12,903 nucleotides of DNA from an uncultured Cellvibrionales bacterium. Lineage in GTDB: Bacteria; Pseudomonadota; Gammaproteobacteria; Pseudomonadales; UBA7434. The stretch lies in the NCBI GenBank assembly GCA_937897785.1, contig CALCNB010000070.1, positions 1 to 12,903 of the forward strand, read 5' to 3'. The notes below the pieces were generated by a model that ran no database searches, was not told where the DNA came from, and saw only the letters and a program-made list of their open reading frames with translations. Position numbers and translations under genes: made by a program. Below are positions 5,821 through 12,903 of the stretch, piece by piece (the stretch's first letter is position 1; every line of letters starts with the position of its first letter).

Positions 5821-6910
5821 TTCTAGTTTGGCTATTTCCGGTGTCCGAAATATCATTGACGCAAGGGTCGATGATTTAGGCGACATCAATGTTTTCACCG
5901 GCCTAAATGGTGCAGGCAAAACGTCGGTTTTAGAGGCGGTTTATATTTTAGGCCTAGCCAAGTCTTTTCGAGGGGCTCAGCTCCAGCCGGTTATTCATTA
6001 TTTATCCAATACGTGTACCGTATTTGGCGAGCTTGAGCCGCTTGACGACGTCGCTCAACGAGTGGCGATAGGGGTTAAGCGGGCAAAAAAGGGTGGTCAC
6101 AAAATACGTGTTGCGGGCAAAGATGAAAAAAGCCTGGTGCGGTTGGCGGAATTGCTGCCGCTTCAGCTAATCAATGCGGCGTCTTATTTGTTATTAGAGG
6201 GTGGTCCTAAGCAGCGACGCCAATTCATCGATTGGGGCGTGTTTCACGTGGAACAGGAGTTTTATGGCGCTTGGCGGCGAATGCAGCGCTCATTAAAACA
6301 AAGAAACGGTGCTCTGCGATCTGGACAGGCGCACAACACACCCTTAGCCGCCTGGGATAATGAGTTTATTGAGGCCGCTTTAATCGTCGATTCAGCAAGG
6401 CAGCGTTATTTTACTAGTTTTGAGCCTATCTTCTACGATTTTTTGACTCAGTTGCTGCCTGACAGCGGCTTGATCGTATCTTATGAGCGCGGTTGGAGTA
6501 GTGACTGGCGCTTAGATGCCGCATTAGAAGAGTCCAAACAGCGCGACTTTAAGCGCGGCTTTACCCATCATGGACCTCATCGTGCGGATTTAAAGCTGAC
6601 AATTAATGGTTTAAACGCTGGCCAGGTGCTTTCTCGTGGACAGCAAAAATTAGTGGTCTGTGCGCTCAAGCTTGCTCAGTGTCAGCTAATGATTAGAGAA
6701 GCCTCTAGAGGCTGTATTTTATTAATCGATGATTTGCCCGCTGAGATTGATCACATTCACCAAGCGAAGTTATGTCGCCTTCTCGATGGCTTGAATTTAC
6801 AGTTATTTATGACCTGTGTTGAGGCCGCTGATCTGGCGGATCAACCGTGGTCGGATGAAAAAAACATTGCCGTGTTTGAGCTGGAAAGGGGTGAGATAAC
6901 AGCGCTTTAA
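5813..6910 (+). CDS. recF: DNA replication and repair protein RecF
   Basis: RecF is an SMC-like ATPase that binds gapped DNA and, with RecO and RecR, loads RecA for gap repair. From the GTG start the protein has 365 residues and begins MKLSSLAISGVRNI, matching the family's usual start; an in-frame TTG at 5804 would add three residues. Neither start has a strong ribosome site. Visible motifs are Walker A GLNGAGKT (30-37), GPKQRRQFIDWGVFHVE (131-147), the ABC-type signature LSRGQQK (273-279) and Walker B CILLIDD (301-307). The following D-loop reads PAEID where SELD is usual. Two parS-like sites lie in this gene, one at its start codon and one under GVFHVE. The gene is 87 bases after dnaN and 209 before gyrB. 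Confidence 0.96.
   Translation: MKLSSLAISGVRNIIDARVDDLGDINVFTGLNGAGKTSVLEAVYILGLAKSFRGAQLQPVIHYLSNTCTVFGELEPLDDVAQRVAIGVKRAKKGGHKIRVAGKDEKSLVRLAELLPLQLINAASYLLLEGGPKQRRQFIDWGVFHVEQEFYGAWRRMQRSLKQRNGALRSGQAHNTPLAAWDNEFIEAALIVDSARQRYFTSFEPIFYDFLTQLLPDSGLIVSYERGWSSDWRLDAALEESKQRDFKRGFTHHGPHRADLKLTINGLNAGQVLSRGQQKLVVCALKLAQCQLMIREASRGCILLIDDLPAEIDHIHQAKLCRLLDGLNLQLFMTCVEAADLADQPWSDEKNIAVFELERGEITAL
6240..6255. promoter_or_regulatory. Second parS-like site, inside recF
   Basis: TGTTTCACGTGGAACA matches TGTTTCACGTGAAACA at 15 of 16 positions. It lies inside recF, 435 bases after the first site, in the codons for the conserved V-F-H-V-E-Q stretch. Two near-perfect 16-mers this close to the origin make chance unlikely. 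Confidence 0.88.
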
Positions 6911-6972
6911 ATACAATAGAAAGTATCACTATTTAAGTCGTATTTTCAGCCATAAACTGCCGGATTAAGGTG

Positions 6973-7001
6973 TTGACTCTGGCTATCGAAAGGCAGACAA
7001 T
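6973..7001 (+). promoter_or_regulatory. Candidate gyrB promoter
   Basis: The 209-base recF-gyrB gap holds TTGACT (6973-6978) and GACAAT (6996-7001) with a 17-base spacer, matching five and four of six sigma70 consensus bases. The size of the gap suggests that gyrB has its own promoter, as expected for a supercoiling-controlled gene. The rest of the gap is A+T-rich without a clear terminator or other site. This is a by-eye match only. Confidence 0.4.
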
Positions 7002-7119
7002 AATCACATAAAACGGCATATAAGCATTTGATTTTTAATTAGATTAGCAAAAATTTTCCATTGTGAAGAAGCAAGCTTAATTGATCAAAAAACAACCAGC
7101 TTAACTCTGAGGTCAAACT

Positions 7120-9540
7120 ATGACAGAAACCAGTGTCGAAGAATATGATTCTTCGAGTATAACGGTCCTTAAGGGGCTTGATGCTGTTCGTAAGCGCCCT
7201 GGTATGTATATTGGCGATACGGACGATGGCACCGGTTTACATCACATGGTTTTTGAGTTGGTTGATAATTCGATTGACGAGGCGCTGGCAGGTTTTTGTT
7301 CACAAATAAAAGTGACTATTCACCCTGATAACTCAATTACAACTTCGGATGATGGTCGAGGTATTCCTACCGATATTCATGAAGAGGGGGTCTCTGCAGC
7401 AGAGGTCATCATGACGGTTTTGCATGCTGGCGGTAAGTTTGACGATAACACCTACAAAGTTTCTGGCGGCCTACACGGTGTGGGCGTGTCGGTGGTCAAT
7501 GCTTTATCGTCGTTATTAACGTTAACGGTTCGACGTAACGGCAAAGTTTATGAGCAGGTTTATCGTCATGGCGTGCCTGATGCGCCGTTAGCTGTGATTG
7601 GTGAAACCGACGCTTCAGGGACAGCTGTGCATTTTCACCCGTCTACAGAAACATTTACTAATATTGAATACCACTATGAAATTCTAGCCAAGCGCTTACG
7701 TGAACTATCATTTTTAAATTCGGGCGTTAATATTTTATTAACCGATGAACGAACCGGTAAATCTGATACCTTCTGCTATGAAGGCGGTTTGCGCGCATTC
7801 GTCGAACATTTGAATACCAATAAAACACCCATCAATACCGGTTTATATTTTTCAACAACGTATGAAGACATTGGGGTTGAGGTATCGTTGCAGTGGAATG
7901 ACGGCTTCCAAGAAAATATCTACTGCTACACCAATAACATTCCACAGCGAGACGGCGGCACACACTTAGCGGGTTTTCGCTCAGCATTAACACGGGGCTT
8001 AAACGCTTATATTGAAAAAGAAGGTTTGGGCAAGGGCGCTAAAGTATCGACCACCGGTGATGACGCTCGAGAAGGCTTAACGGCCATTGTGTCAGTCAAA
8101 GTGCCGGATCCAAAGTTCTCTTCACAAACCAAAGACAAGCTTGTTTCATCAGAAGTTAAGTCGGCTGTAGAGCAGGCGATGGGCGAAAAGCTATCGGAGT
8201 ATTTGTTAGAAAGCCCTCAAGAGGCTAAAGCCATTGTCGGCAAGATGATTGATGCTGCTAGAGCAAGAGAGGCTGCACGAAAAGCACGTGAAATGACGCG
8301 CAGGAAAGGCGCGCTTGATATTGCTGGCTTACCAGGCAAGTTAGCAGACTGCCAAGAAAAAGACCCAGCACTTTCAGAGATTTATATTGTCGAGGGTGAT
8401 TCGGCGGGCGGGTCAGCCAAGCAAGGTCGAGCAAGAAAAACACAGGCTATCTTGCCATTAAAGGGCAAGATATTAAATGTAGAAAAAGCCCGGTTCGACA
8501 AAATGCTTACCTCGGCGGAGGTCGGTAACCTAGTGACGGCACTGGGTTGTGGGATTGGCTCAACAGAGTTTGATGCTGATAAATTACGCTACCATTCCAT
8601 CATTATAATGACCGATGCGGATGTCGATGGCTCGCACATAAGAACCTTAATTTTAACTTTTTTCTTTCGCCACATGCGTGAGCTTATCGACCGTGGGCAT
8701 GTTTTTATTGCTCAGCCGCCGCTGTATAAAATAAGCAAGGGCAAGCAGCAAAGCTATTTAAAAGATGAGGCAGAACTAGATAGCTTCTTCACTCAGGTTG
8801 CGTTAGAAAATGCCGAACTGTATATCAATGATCAGGCTCCTGCAATTAAAGCTGACGCATTAGGGCAAATGGTAACAGAGTATAAAACAGTCATGGCAAT
8901 GATTGATCGCCTATCTAAAATTTATCCTACCGAGGTTCTAGAGCGATTAATTCATCAGCAGCCCGTTTCTGAAGTGGAGCTAAAAGATTCTGGCTACATG
9001 CACTCTTGGTGTGAAGCCTTAGAACAAACTTTCACTGACTCACACAAGGCGGGACAGCAAAGCTACTCTATTACCGTTAAACAAGATTTGGAGCGCGGAT
9101 ACTTCATTCCTGAAATAGCGATTGTCTCGCATGGTATTACTTCAAATTATCAGCTGGGCCATGACTTTTTTAACTCGGCGGAATACCGTTCGATTAATCA
9201 ATTGAGTCACAAAATAGCTGAGTTGATCGAGCCATCTGGTTTTATTAAGCGTGGCGATAAGCGACAAGAAATTGCAGATTTTCCAGAAGCATTACATTGG
9301 TTAATGTCCGAGGCTAAGCGTGGTTTTATGATACAGCGCTACAAAGGCTTGGGCGAAATGAACCCTGACCAGTTATGGGAAACAACAATGGACCCAGAAG
9401 TGCGACGCATGTTGGTGGTGACCATTGAAGACGCGATAGCTGCCGATCAAATATTTACCACGTTGATGGGCGATCAAGTCGAGCCAAGGCGCGAATTTAT
9501 TGAGAAAAATGCATTATCGGTTGCCAATTTAGACGTTTAA
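7120..9540 (+). CDS. gyrB: DNA gyrase subunit B
   Basis: GyrB is the ATPase subunit of gyrase; with GyrA it introduces negative supercoils and is the target of coumarin antibiotics. The 806-residue protein has the GHKL ATPase domain with the catalytic glutamate and asparagine in ELVDNSIDEALAG (E46, N50), DDGRGIP (77-83) and GGLHGVGVS (116-124). It also has the TOPRIM domain, with EGDSAGGSA (E425 onward) and the metal-binding DADVDGSHIR (499-508), and the C-terminal QRYKGLGEMNPDQLWETTMD. The long insertion in the second half, typical of gammaproteobacterial GyrB, is present. The region RKTQAILPLKGKILNVEKAR, where quinolone-resistance changes occur in other species, looks wild type. It starts at ATG with TGAGGT six bases upstream and converges on glyS. 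Confidence 0.99.
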   Translation: MTETSVEEYDSSSITVLKGLDAVRKRPGMYIGDTDDGTGLHHMVFELVDNSIDEALAGFCSQIKVTIHPDNSITTSDDGRGIPTDIHEEGVSAAEVIMTVLHAGGKFDDNTYKVSGGLHGVGVSVVNALSSLLTLTVRRNGKVYEQVYRHGVPDAPLAVIGETDASGTAVHFHPSTETFTNIEYHYEILAKRLRELSFLNSGVNILLTDERTGKSDTFCYEGGLRAFVEHLNTNKTPINTGLYFSTTYEDIGVEVSLQWNDGFQENIYCYTNNIPQRDGGTHLAGFRSALTRGLNAYIEKEGLGKGAKVSTTGDDAREGLTAIVSVKVPDPKFSSQTKDKLVSSEVKSAVEQAMGEKLSEYLLESPQEAKAIVGKMIDAARAREAARKAREMTRRKGALDIAGLPGKLADCQEKDPALSEIYIVEGDSAGGSAKQGRARKTQAILPLKGKILNVEKARFDKMLTSAEVGNLVTALGCGIGSTEFDADKLRYHSIIIMTDADVDGSHIRTLILTFFFRHMRELIDRGHVFIAQPPLYKISKGKQQSYLKDEAELDSFFTQVALENAELYINDQAPAIKADALGQMVTEYKTVMAMIDRLSKIYPTEVLERLIHQQPVSEVELKDSGYMHSWCEALEQTFTDSHKAGQQSYSITVKQDLERGYFIPEIAIVSHGITSNYQLGHDFFNSAEYRSINQLSHKIAELIEPSGFIKRGDKRQEIADFPEALHWLMSEAKRGFMIQRYKGLGEMNPDQLWETTMDPEVRRMLVVTIEDAIAADQIFTTLMGDQVEPRREFIEKNALSVANLDV

Positions 9541-9576
9541 GTTTTATTGCGTTGGCACTTGGCTTTTATACCCGCA

Positions 9577-11670
9577 CTAGCTTTTTGATGGTGCAAGCAA
9601 AGAAATATCAGCAACATGTAAAAACAACGCCCGCAACTTCGCCAATAATGACAGTCGATTTACCTTTAATGCTGGATCCTCTGCATTCACCATAACCGTA
9701 TCAAAAAAAGCGTCGATTGCAGCGCTTAACTCCGTTAGCTTTAATAAACCATCACGATAATTACCTTGCTCAAATAGCGGCAAAACGATTTTTTCTTGTT
9801 GCTCAATGGCAGCAGATAAAGTTTTTTCTGCCGGCTCAACAAGTAAAGACGAGTTGAAATCTTTGGCTTCGACGGTTGATTCTGACTTGGTAAGAATATT
9901 ATTCACCCGCTTGTTAGCGCTTGCCAGGCTATCACTTTCAGGTTTTTTAATGAAAGCGGCAACCGCTTGAACGCGTGCGTCAAAGTCCAACGGTTGTTGC
10001 GGTTGTTTTGCCTTAACCGCTGAAAAAACTTCAGTCGCTAAACCTTGGTCTTGATAAAGAGCAGCAAAACGATCGAGCAGGTAACTAAAAACCTTTTCTT
10101 CCGTTTCTAGAGGGTCGGCTAATTCAGCATGTAAATGACAGGCTTTATTAATCCATTCTTTGATATTAATGGCGAGCTGGTTTTGTAAAATAATTTGTAA
10201 CACCCCAATAGATGCTCGTCTTAGTGCGAATGGATCTTTAGAGCCGCTGGGCATTTGCCCAATACCAAAGATGCCCGTCAAGGTGTCTAGTCGGTCAGCC
10301 AAGGCAACGGCACAGGCCGTAGGGCTAGACGGCACTTTATCGCCGGCATATTTAGGCAAATAATGTTCGGTAATCGCATTAGCGACGGTCTCACCTAAGC
10401 CTTCATGGCTGGCATAATAACCGCCAGCAGTGCCTTGCATTTTATCAAATTCAAGCACCATGTCTGAGGCCAAGTCGGCTTTGGATAATTGCCCTGCCTG
10501 TTTCGCCGCCGAAGTGTCTGCGCCTAAAGCAGTGGCTAGCCCCTCCGACAGTGAGGCGATCCGTTCGGTTTTATCAAACACTGTGCCGAGTTGTTTTTGA
10601 AACACAATAGATTTTAATCGTTCACGTAATTGTGCCAAGCTATATTTTTTATCAGTCTCAAAGAAAAAGGCAGCATCGGCCAAGCGAGGCCGAATGACAC
10701 GTTCATTACCACGAATAACGGCTTCAGGCTGAGCACTGTCAATATTACTAACGGTAATAAAGTTAGCTATCAGCTGTTGTTTTTCATCAACAATATGAAA
10801 ATATTTTTGATGCTCACTCATTGAATAAATCAGGGCTTCTTGAGGCACAGATAAAAACTCTTTATCAAAGCCGCCGATTAGTGCATAGGGTTTTTCAACT
10901 AGGGCGGTTACTTCGTCTAGCAAGTCGTCTTCAATTACAGCCGTACCGCCCGCCTCACGACCCAAGGCCGTAACCTGTTCACAAATATCTTTTCGCCGAG
11001 TCTCGAAACAAGCGACGACAGAGCCTTGCTCTGATAGCAACGATTCATAATGATTGGCATGGTCAATAAAAATGGCTTCAGCGCTGTGGAAGCGGTGACC
11101 CTGGGTCGTTTGCGCAGCGTTAATGCCCATCACTTGGCAGTTAACCAGTTGCTCGTCCAGCAATACCAGCAACCAATGCATCGGTCTAACAAATTCGGCG
11201 CGCGAAGCTCCCCAGCGCATTCGCTTTGGAATAGGCAGTCTATCTAAAGCACTGGTAATAATAGCCGCTAACAGCGTCGATGTTGGTTGACCTTTTTTCG
11301 TTGAAATAAAAGCTAACCGTAGCCCTTTTTCTGTCTCAACTTGCTGTAGTTGCTCAAACGCAACTTGATTGCTTTTAGCAAAACCCATTGCCGCTTTTGT
11401 TGGCTTGCCTTCTTTATCAAACGCGGCGGCTATAGCTGGACCTAACTTTTCAACGGCTTGATCGGCTTGTTGCGTATCGAGTTCTGGGATTAGAACAGCT
11501 AATCTTCGCGGGGTTGCAAAACGCTTGACGTTGGCCGCATTAAAATCGAGATTATGTGCTTTCAATCCTTCTATTAAACCTTGCTCAAAAGCTAAAGACA
11601 GCGCTTTCAATGCCGTTGGTGGCAGCTCTTCAGTACCTATCTCAATTAGACAATTCGCCGTTGTGTTCAT
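9577..11670 (-). CDS. glyS: Glycyl-tRNA synthetase beta subunit
   Basis: GlyS is the large subunit of the alpha2-beta2 glycyl-tRNA synthetase and provides tRNA recognition. The 697-residue protein (E. coli 689) shows the family start LIEIGTEELPPTALKALSLA, then FATPRRLAVLIPEL and KLGPAIAAAFDKEGKPTKAA. A central region carries MVLEFDKMQGTAGGYYASHE (HD-like domain) and GIFGIGQMPSGSKDPFALRR, followed by a helical C-terminal anticodon-binding (DALR-like) domain. The ATG overlaps the glyQ stop by four bases (ATGA), with GGAGG seven bases upstream inside glyQ, so translation is very likely coupled to give equal subunits. It ends 36 bases from the end of convergent gyrB; no convincing shared terminator is visible. 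It runs head-on to a fork leaving the origin. Confidence 0.98.
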   Translation of the reverse strand: MNTTANCLIEIGTEELPPTALKALSLAFEQGLIEGLKAHNLDFNAANVKRFATPRRLAVLIPELDTQQADQAVEKLGPAIAAAFDKEGKPTKAAMGFAKSNQVAFEQLQQVETEKGLRLAFISTKKGQPTSTLLAAIITSALDRLPIPKRMRWGASRAEFVRPMHWLLVLLDEQLVNCQVMGINAAQTTQGHRFHSAEAIFIDHANHYESLLSEQGSVVACFETRRKDICEQVTALGREAGGTAVIEDDLLDEVTALVEKPYALIGGFDKEFLSVPQEALIYSMSEHQKYFHIVDEKQQLIANFITVSNIDSAQPEAVIRGNERVIRPRLADAAFFFETDKKYSLAQLRERLKSIVFQKQLGTVFDKTERIASLSEGLATALGADTSAAKQAGQLSKADLASDMVLEFDKMQGTAGGYYASHEGLGETVANAITEHYLPKYAGDKVPSSPTACAVALADRLDTLTGIFGIGQMPSGSKDPFALRRASIGVLQIILQNQLAINIKEWINKACHLHAELADPLETEEKVFSYLLDRFAALYQDQGLATEVFSAVKAKQPQQPLDFDARVQAVAAFIKKPESDSLASANKRVNNILTKSESTVEAKDFNSSLLVEPAEKTLSAAIEQQEKIVLPLFEQGNYRDGLLKLTELSAAIDAFFDTVMVNAEDPALKVNRLSLLAKLRALFLHVADISLLAPSKS

Positions 11671-12629
11671 TGGCCGGCCTCCGCTTGCGCTTGTGCAAAC
11701 TTTTCAAGCGCCGCTTGCTGGTGTTCATTATCGGCTAATGGGAAGCCTAATTCGGCACGTTTAGCGTAATAGCTTTCAGCAACAGCGCGGGCTAATGTGC
11801 GTACGCGAAGAATAAAGCGCTGTCTTTCTGTCACAGAAATAGCATGTCTGGCGTCTAATAAATTAAATGCATGCGATGCTTTCATGACTTGCTCATAAGC
11901 TGGCAGCGGCAAATTGGCTTTAATTAAACGCTGACTTTGTGACTCGCATTCATCAAAATAGCTAAACAAGAAATCAACGTGTGCATGCTCAAAATTATAG
12001 GCAGACATTTCAACTTCATTTTGGTGAAACACATCGCCGTAGCTAACATCGCCGTCAGCATTGCGCGCCCAGATTAAATCATAAATACTATCGACGCCTT
12101 GTAAATACATGGCAATACGCTCTAAACCGTAGGTGATTTCTCCTGTTACAGGAAAGCACTCAAGGCCACCCACCTGCTGAAAATAAGTAAACTGAGTAAC
12201 TTCCATGCCGTTTAACCAAACCTCCCAGCCTAGCCCCCATGCCCCCAGTGTTGGTGACTCCCAGTTATCTTCAACAAAGCGGATGTCGTTAACGGTTGGG
12301 TCTATACCAATTTTATAAAGGGAATCTAAATAGAGTTGCTGGATATTGTCTGGCGAAGGTTTTAATGCAACCTGAAATTGATAGTAATGCTGAAGACGGT
12401 TTGGGTTTTCGCCATAACGGCCGTCAGTGGGTCGCCGGCAGGGCTGCACGTAGGCGGCGTTCCATGGATCAGGGCCAAGGGCTCGCAATGTCGTTGCAGG
12501 ATGGAATGTCCCTGCTCCCATCTCCATGTCATAGGGTTGCAGCAACACACACCCAAACCTTGCCCAATAACTCTGGAGCTTCAGAATGAGAGATTGAAAA
12601 TCGGAGCCTTCTTGAGGGTCATCAATCAT
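11667..12629 (-). CDS. glyQ: Glycyl-tRNA synthetase alpha subunit
   Basis: GlyQ is the catalytic class II subunit that activates glycine and charges tRNA-Gly together with GlyS. The sequence follows E. coli GlyQ closely: LQSYWARFGCVLLQPYDMEM, then RRPTDGRYGENPNRLQHYYQ, FVEDNWESPTLGAWGLGWEV, WLNGMEVTQFTYFQQVGGLE, GEITYGLERIAMY and YGDVFHQNEVE. The ATG at 12629 gives 320 residues; an in-frame TTG at 12641 would add four. Neither has a strong ribosome site, and ATG is preferred. E. coli GlyQ has 303 residues; the extra length is mainly a C-terminal Ala/Gln-rich tail ending QAQAEAGQ. It is first in a two-gene operon with glyS. Confidence 0.98.
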   Translation of the reverse strand: MIDDPQEGSDFQSLILKLQSYWARFGCVLLQPYDMEMGAGTFHPATTLRALGPDPWNAAYVQPCRRPTDGRYGENPNRLQHYYQFQVALKPSPDNIQQLYLDSLYKIGIDPTVNDIRFVEDNWESPTLGAWGLGWEVWLNGMEVTQFTYFQQVGGLECFPVTGEITYGLERIAMYLQGVDSIYDLIWARNADGDVSYGDVFHQNEVEMSAYNFEHAHVDFLFSYFDECESQSQRLIKANLPLPAYEQVMKASHAFNLLDARHAISVTERQRFILRVRTLARAVAESYYAKRAELGFPLADNEHQQAALEKFAQAQAEAGQ

Positions 12630-12671
12630 TAAGTTATCCAATAGTAATCAGCATTAATCCAAAACGAGCCT

Positions 12672-12700
12672 TAATTACTGGTCCAGGCGCCTCTGGTCAA
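12672..12700 (-). promoter_or_regulatory. Weak candidate promoter of glyQ
   Basis: On the minus strand, TTGACC (12695-12700) is five of six to the -35 consensus, and TAATTA (12672-12677) follows after 17 bases but is a poor -10. The spacer contains the 8-bp palindrome AGGCGCCT within a near-symmetrical GC-rich stretch, which might instead be an operator or part of a terminator for the upstream gene. Confidence 0.22.
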
Positions 12701-12714
12701 CGCTTTCGACCTAC

Positions 12715-12903
12715 TTAAGTATACGGGCAACCTTTTTTGCCGCAAAAAGCCGACCCACTCAATGTAACAAAATCATTGCACACGCCACATTGAACCATAT
12801 CAACGGCCTCTGGAGTTACATTTTGGTCATTCTCGTTTCGCGCTTTTAATCTGGAGGTTAATCGGCCACTACCAAACATTTTAAAACCATACCAAATAGC
12901 AGC
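12715..12903 (-). CDS. 3' end of a small cysteine-motif protein, possibly PP0621 family
   Basis: The minus-strand frame is open from the window edge for 62 codons to TAA at 12715-12717; the start is outside the window. The visible part begins AAIWYGFKMF, which could be the end of a membrane segment, passes through a basic charged stretch (LTSRLKARNEN), and ends with MVQCGVCNDFVTLSGSAFCG and then KKGCPYT. The spaced cysteines (CxxC ... CxxxxC) suggest a small zinc ribbon. The layout of an N-terminal membrane segment followed by a short Cys-containing tail resembles the PP0621 family of uncharacterised gammaproteobacterial proteins; this is from memory. It is upstream of glyQ on the same strand with 85 bases between. 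No function is known to me. Confidence 0.6.
   Translation of the reverse strand, partial: AAIWYGFKMFGSGRLTSRLKARNENDQNVTPEAVDMVQCGVCNDFVTLSGSAFCGKKGCPYT

Noticed and set aside
8285..8290. CACGTG core in gyrB as a third parS
   Set aside because: Only one flank (GAAA) resembles parS; the left flank AAAAG does not match, so it is a poor half-site within ordinary coding sequence.
9541..9600. Shared terminator between gyrB and glyS
   Set aside because: Only a 4-bp GCAC/GTGC pairing with a long loop is visible, too weak to call.
12296..12632. Several open frames on both strands over the start of glyQ
   Set aside because: They overlap strongly conserved glyQ coding sequence and have no recognisable product.
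1..12903. A new defence, mobile or biosynthetic system
   Set aside because: Every sizeable gene is a recognised housekeeping gene in conserved order; there are no transposases, integrases, repeats or compositionally odd genes.

Overview
The window is a chromosomal replication-origin neighbourhood of a gammaproteobacterium. The order yidC-yidD-rnpA-rpmH (minus strand), an intergenic origin-like stretch, then dnaA-dnaN-recF-gyrB (plus strand) is the classic gammaproteobacterial oriC arrangement. The proteins read most like marine Pseudomonas/Cellvibrio-type relatives: DnaA has a long domain II, GyrB has the long gammaproteobacterial form, RecF carries the GVFHVE motif, and glycyl-tRNA synthetase is the two-subunit type. 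This placement comes from remembered family sequences, not from a search.

Left part (1-2518, minus strand): membrane-protein insertase YidC (C-terminus cut off by the window edge), the small membrane protein YidD, the RNase P protein RnpA with an extra internal loop, and ribosomal protein L34. A good sigma70-type promoter (TTGATA-17-TAAAAT) lies upstream of rpmH and probably drives the whole group.

Centre (2519-2998): a 480-base gene-free stretch with the expected parts of oriC. It has a near-consensus and a perfect DnaA box, about 137 bases of roughly 77% A+T, two TGTTGTTTT elements resembling the core of E. coli 13-mers, a perfect 8-bp inverted repeat, and the dnaA promoter. The perfect DnaA box sits on the -35 element of that promoter, which fits DnaA autorepression. 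dnaA starts with TTG behind a strong ribosome binding site.

Right part (2999-9540, plus strand): initiator DnaA, sliding clamp DnaN, repair protein RecF and gyrase subunit B, all co-directional with replication. Two 16-bp parS-like sites (ParB/Spo0J binding, each 15/16 to TGTTTCACGTGAAACA) lie in recF. One is on top of its start codon; the other is inside the codons for the GVFHVE motif. This implies that the organism has a ParABS chromosome-segregation system encoded elsewhere.

Far right (9577-12903, minus strand): the glyQ-glyS operon (4-base overlap), converging on gyrB and running head-on to the replication fork. Before it comes the 3' part of a small cysteine-motif protein, possibly of the PP0621 family.

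I see no mobile element, CRISPR array, tRNA or new multi-gene system. The points of interest are regulatory and architectural: the parS sites inside recF, the DnaA box on the dnaA promoter, the dnaA leader hairpin, and the RnpA insertion.
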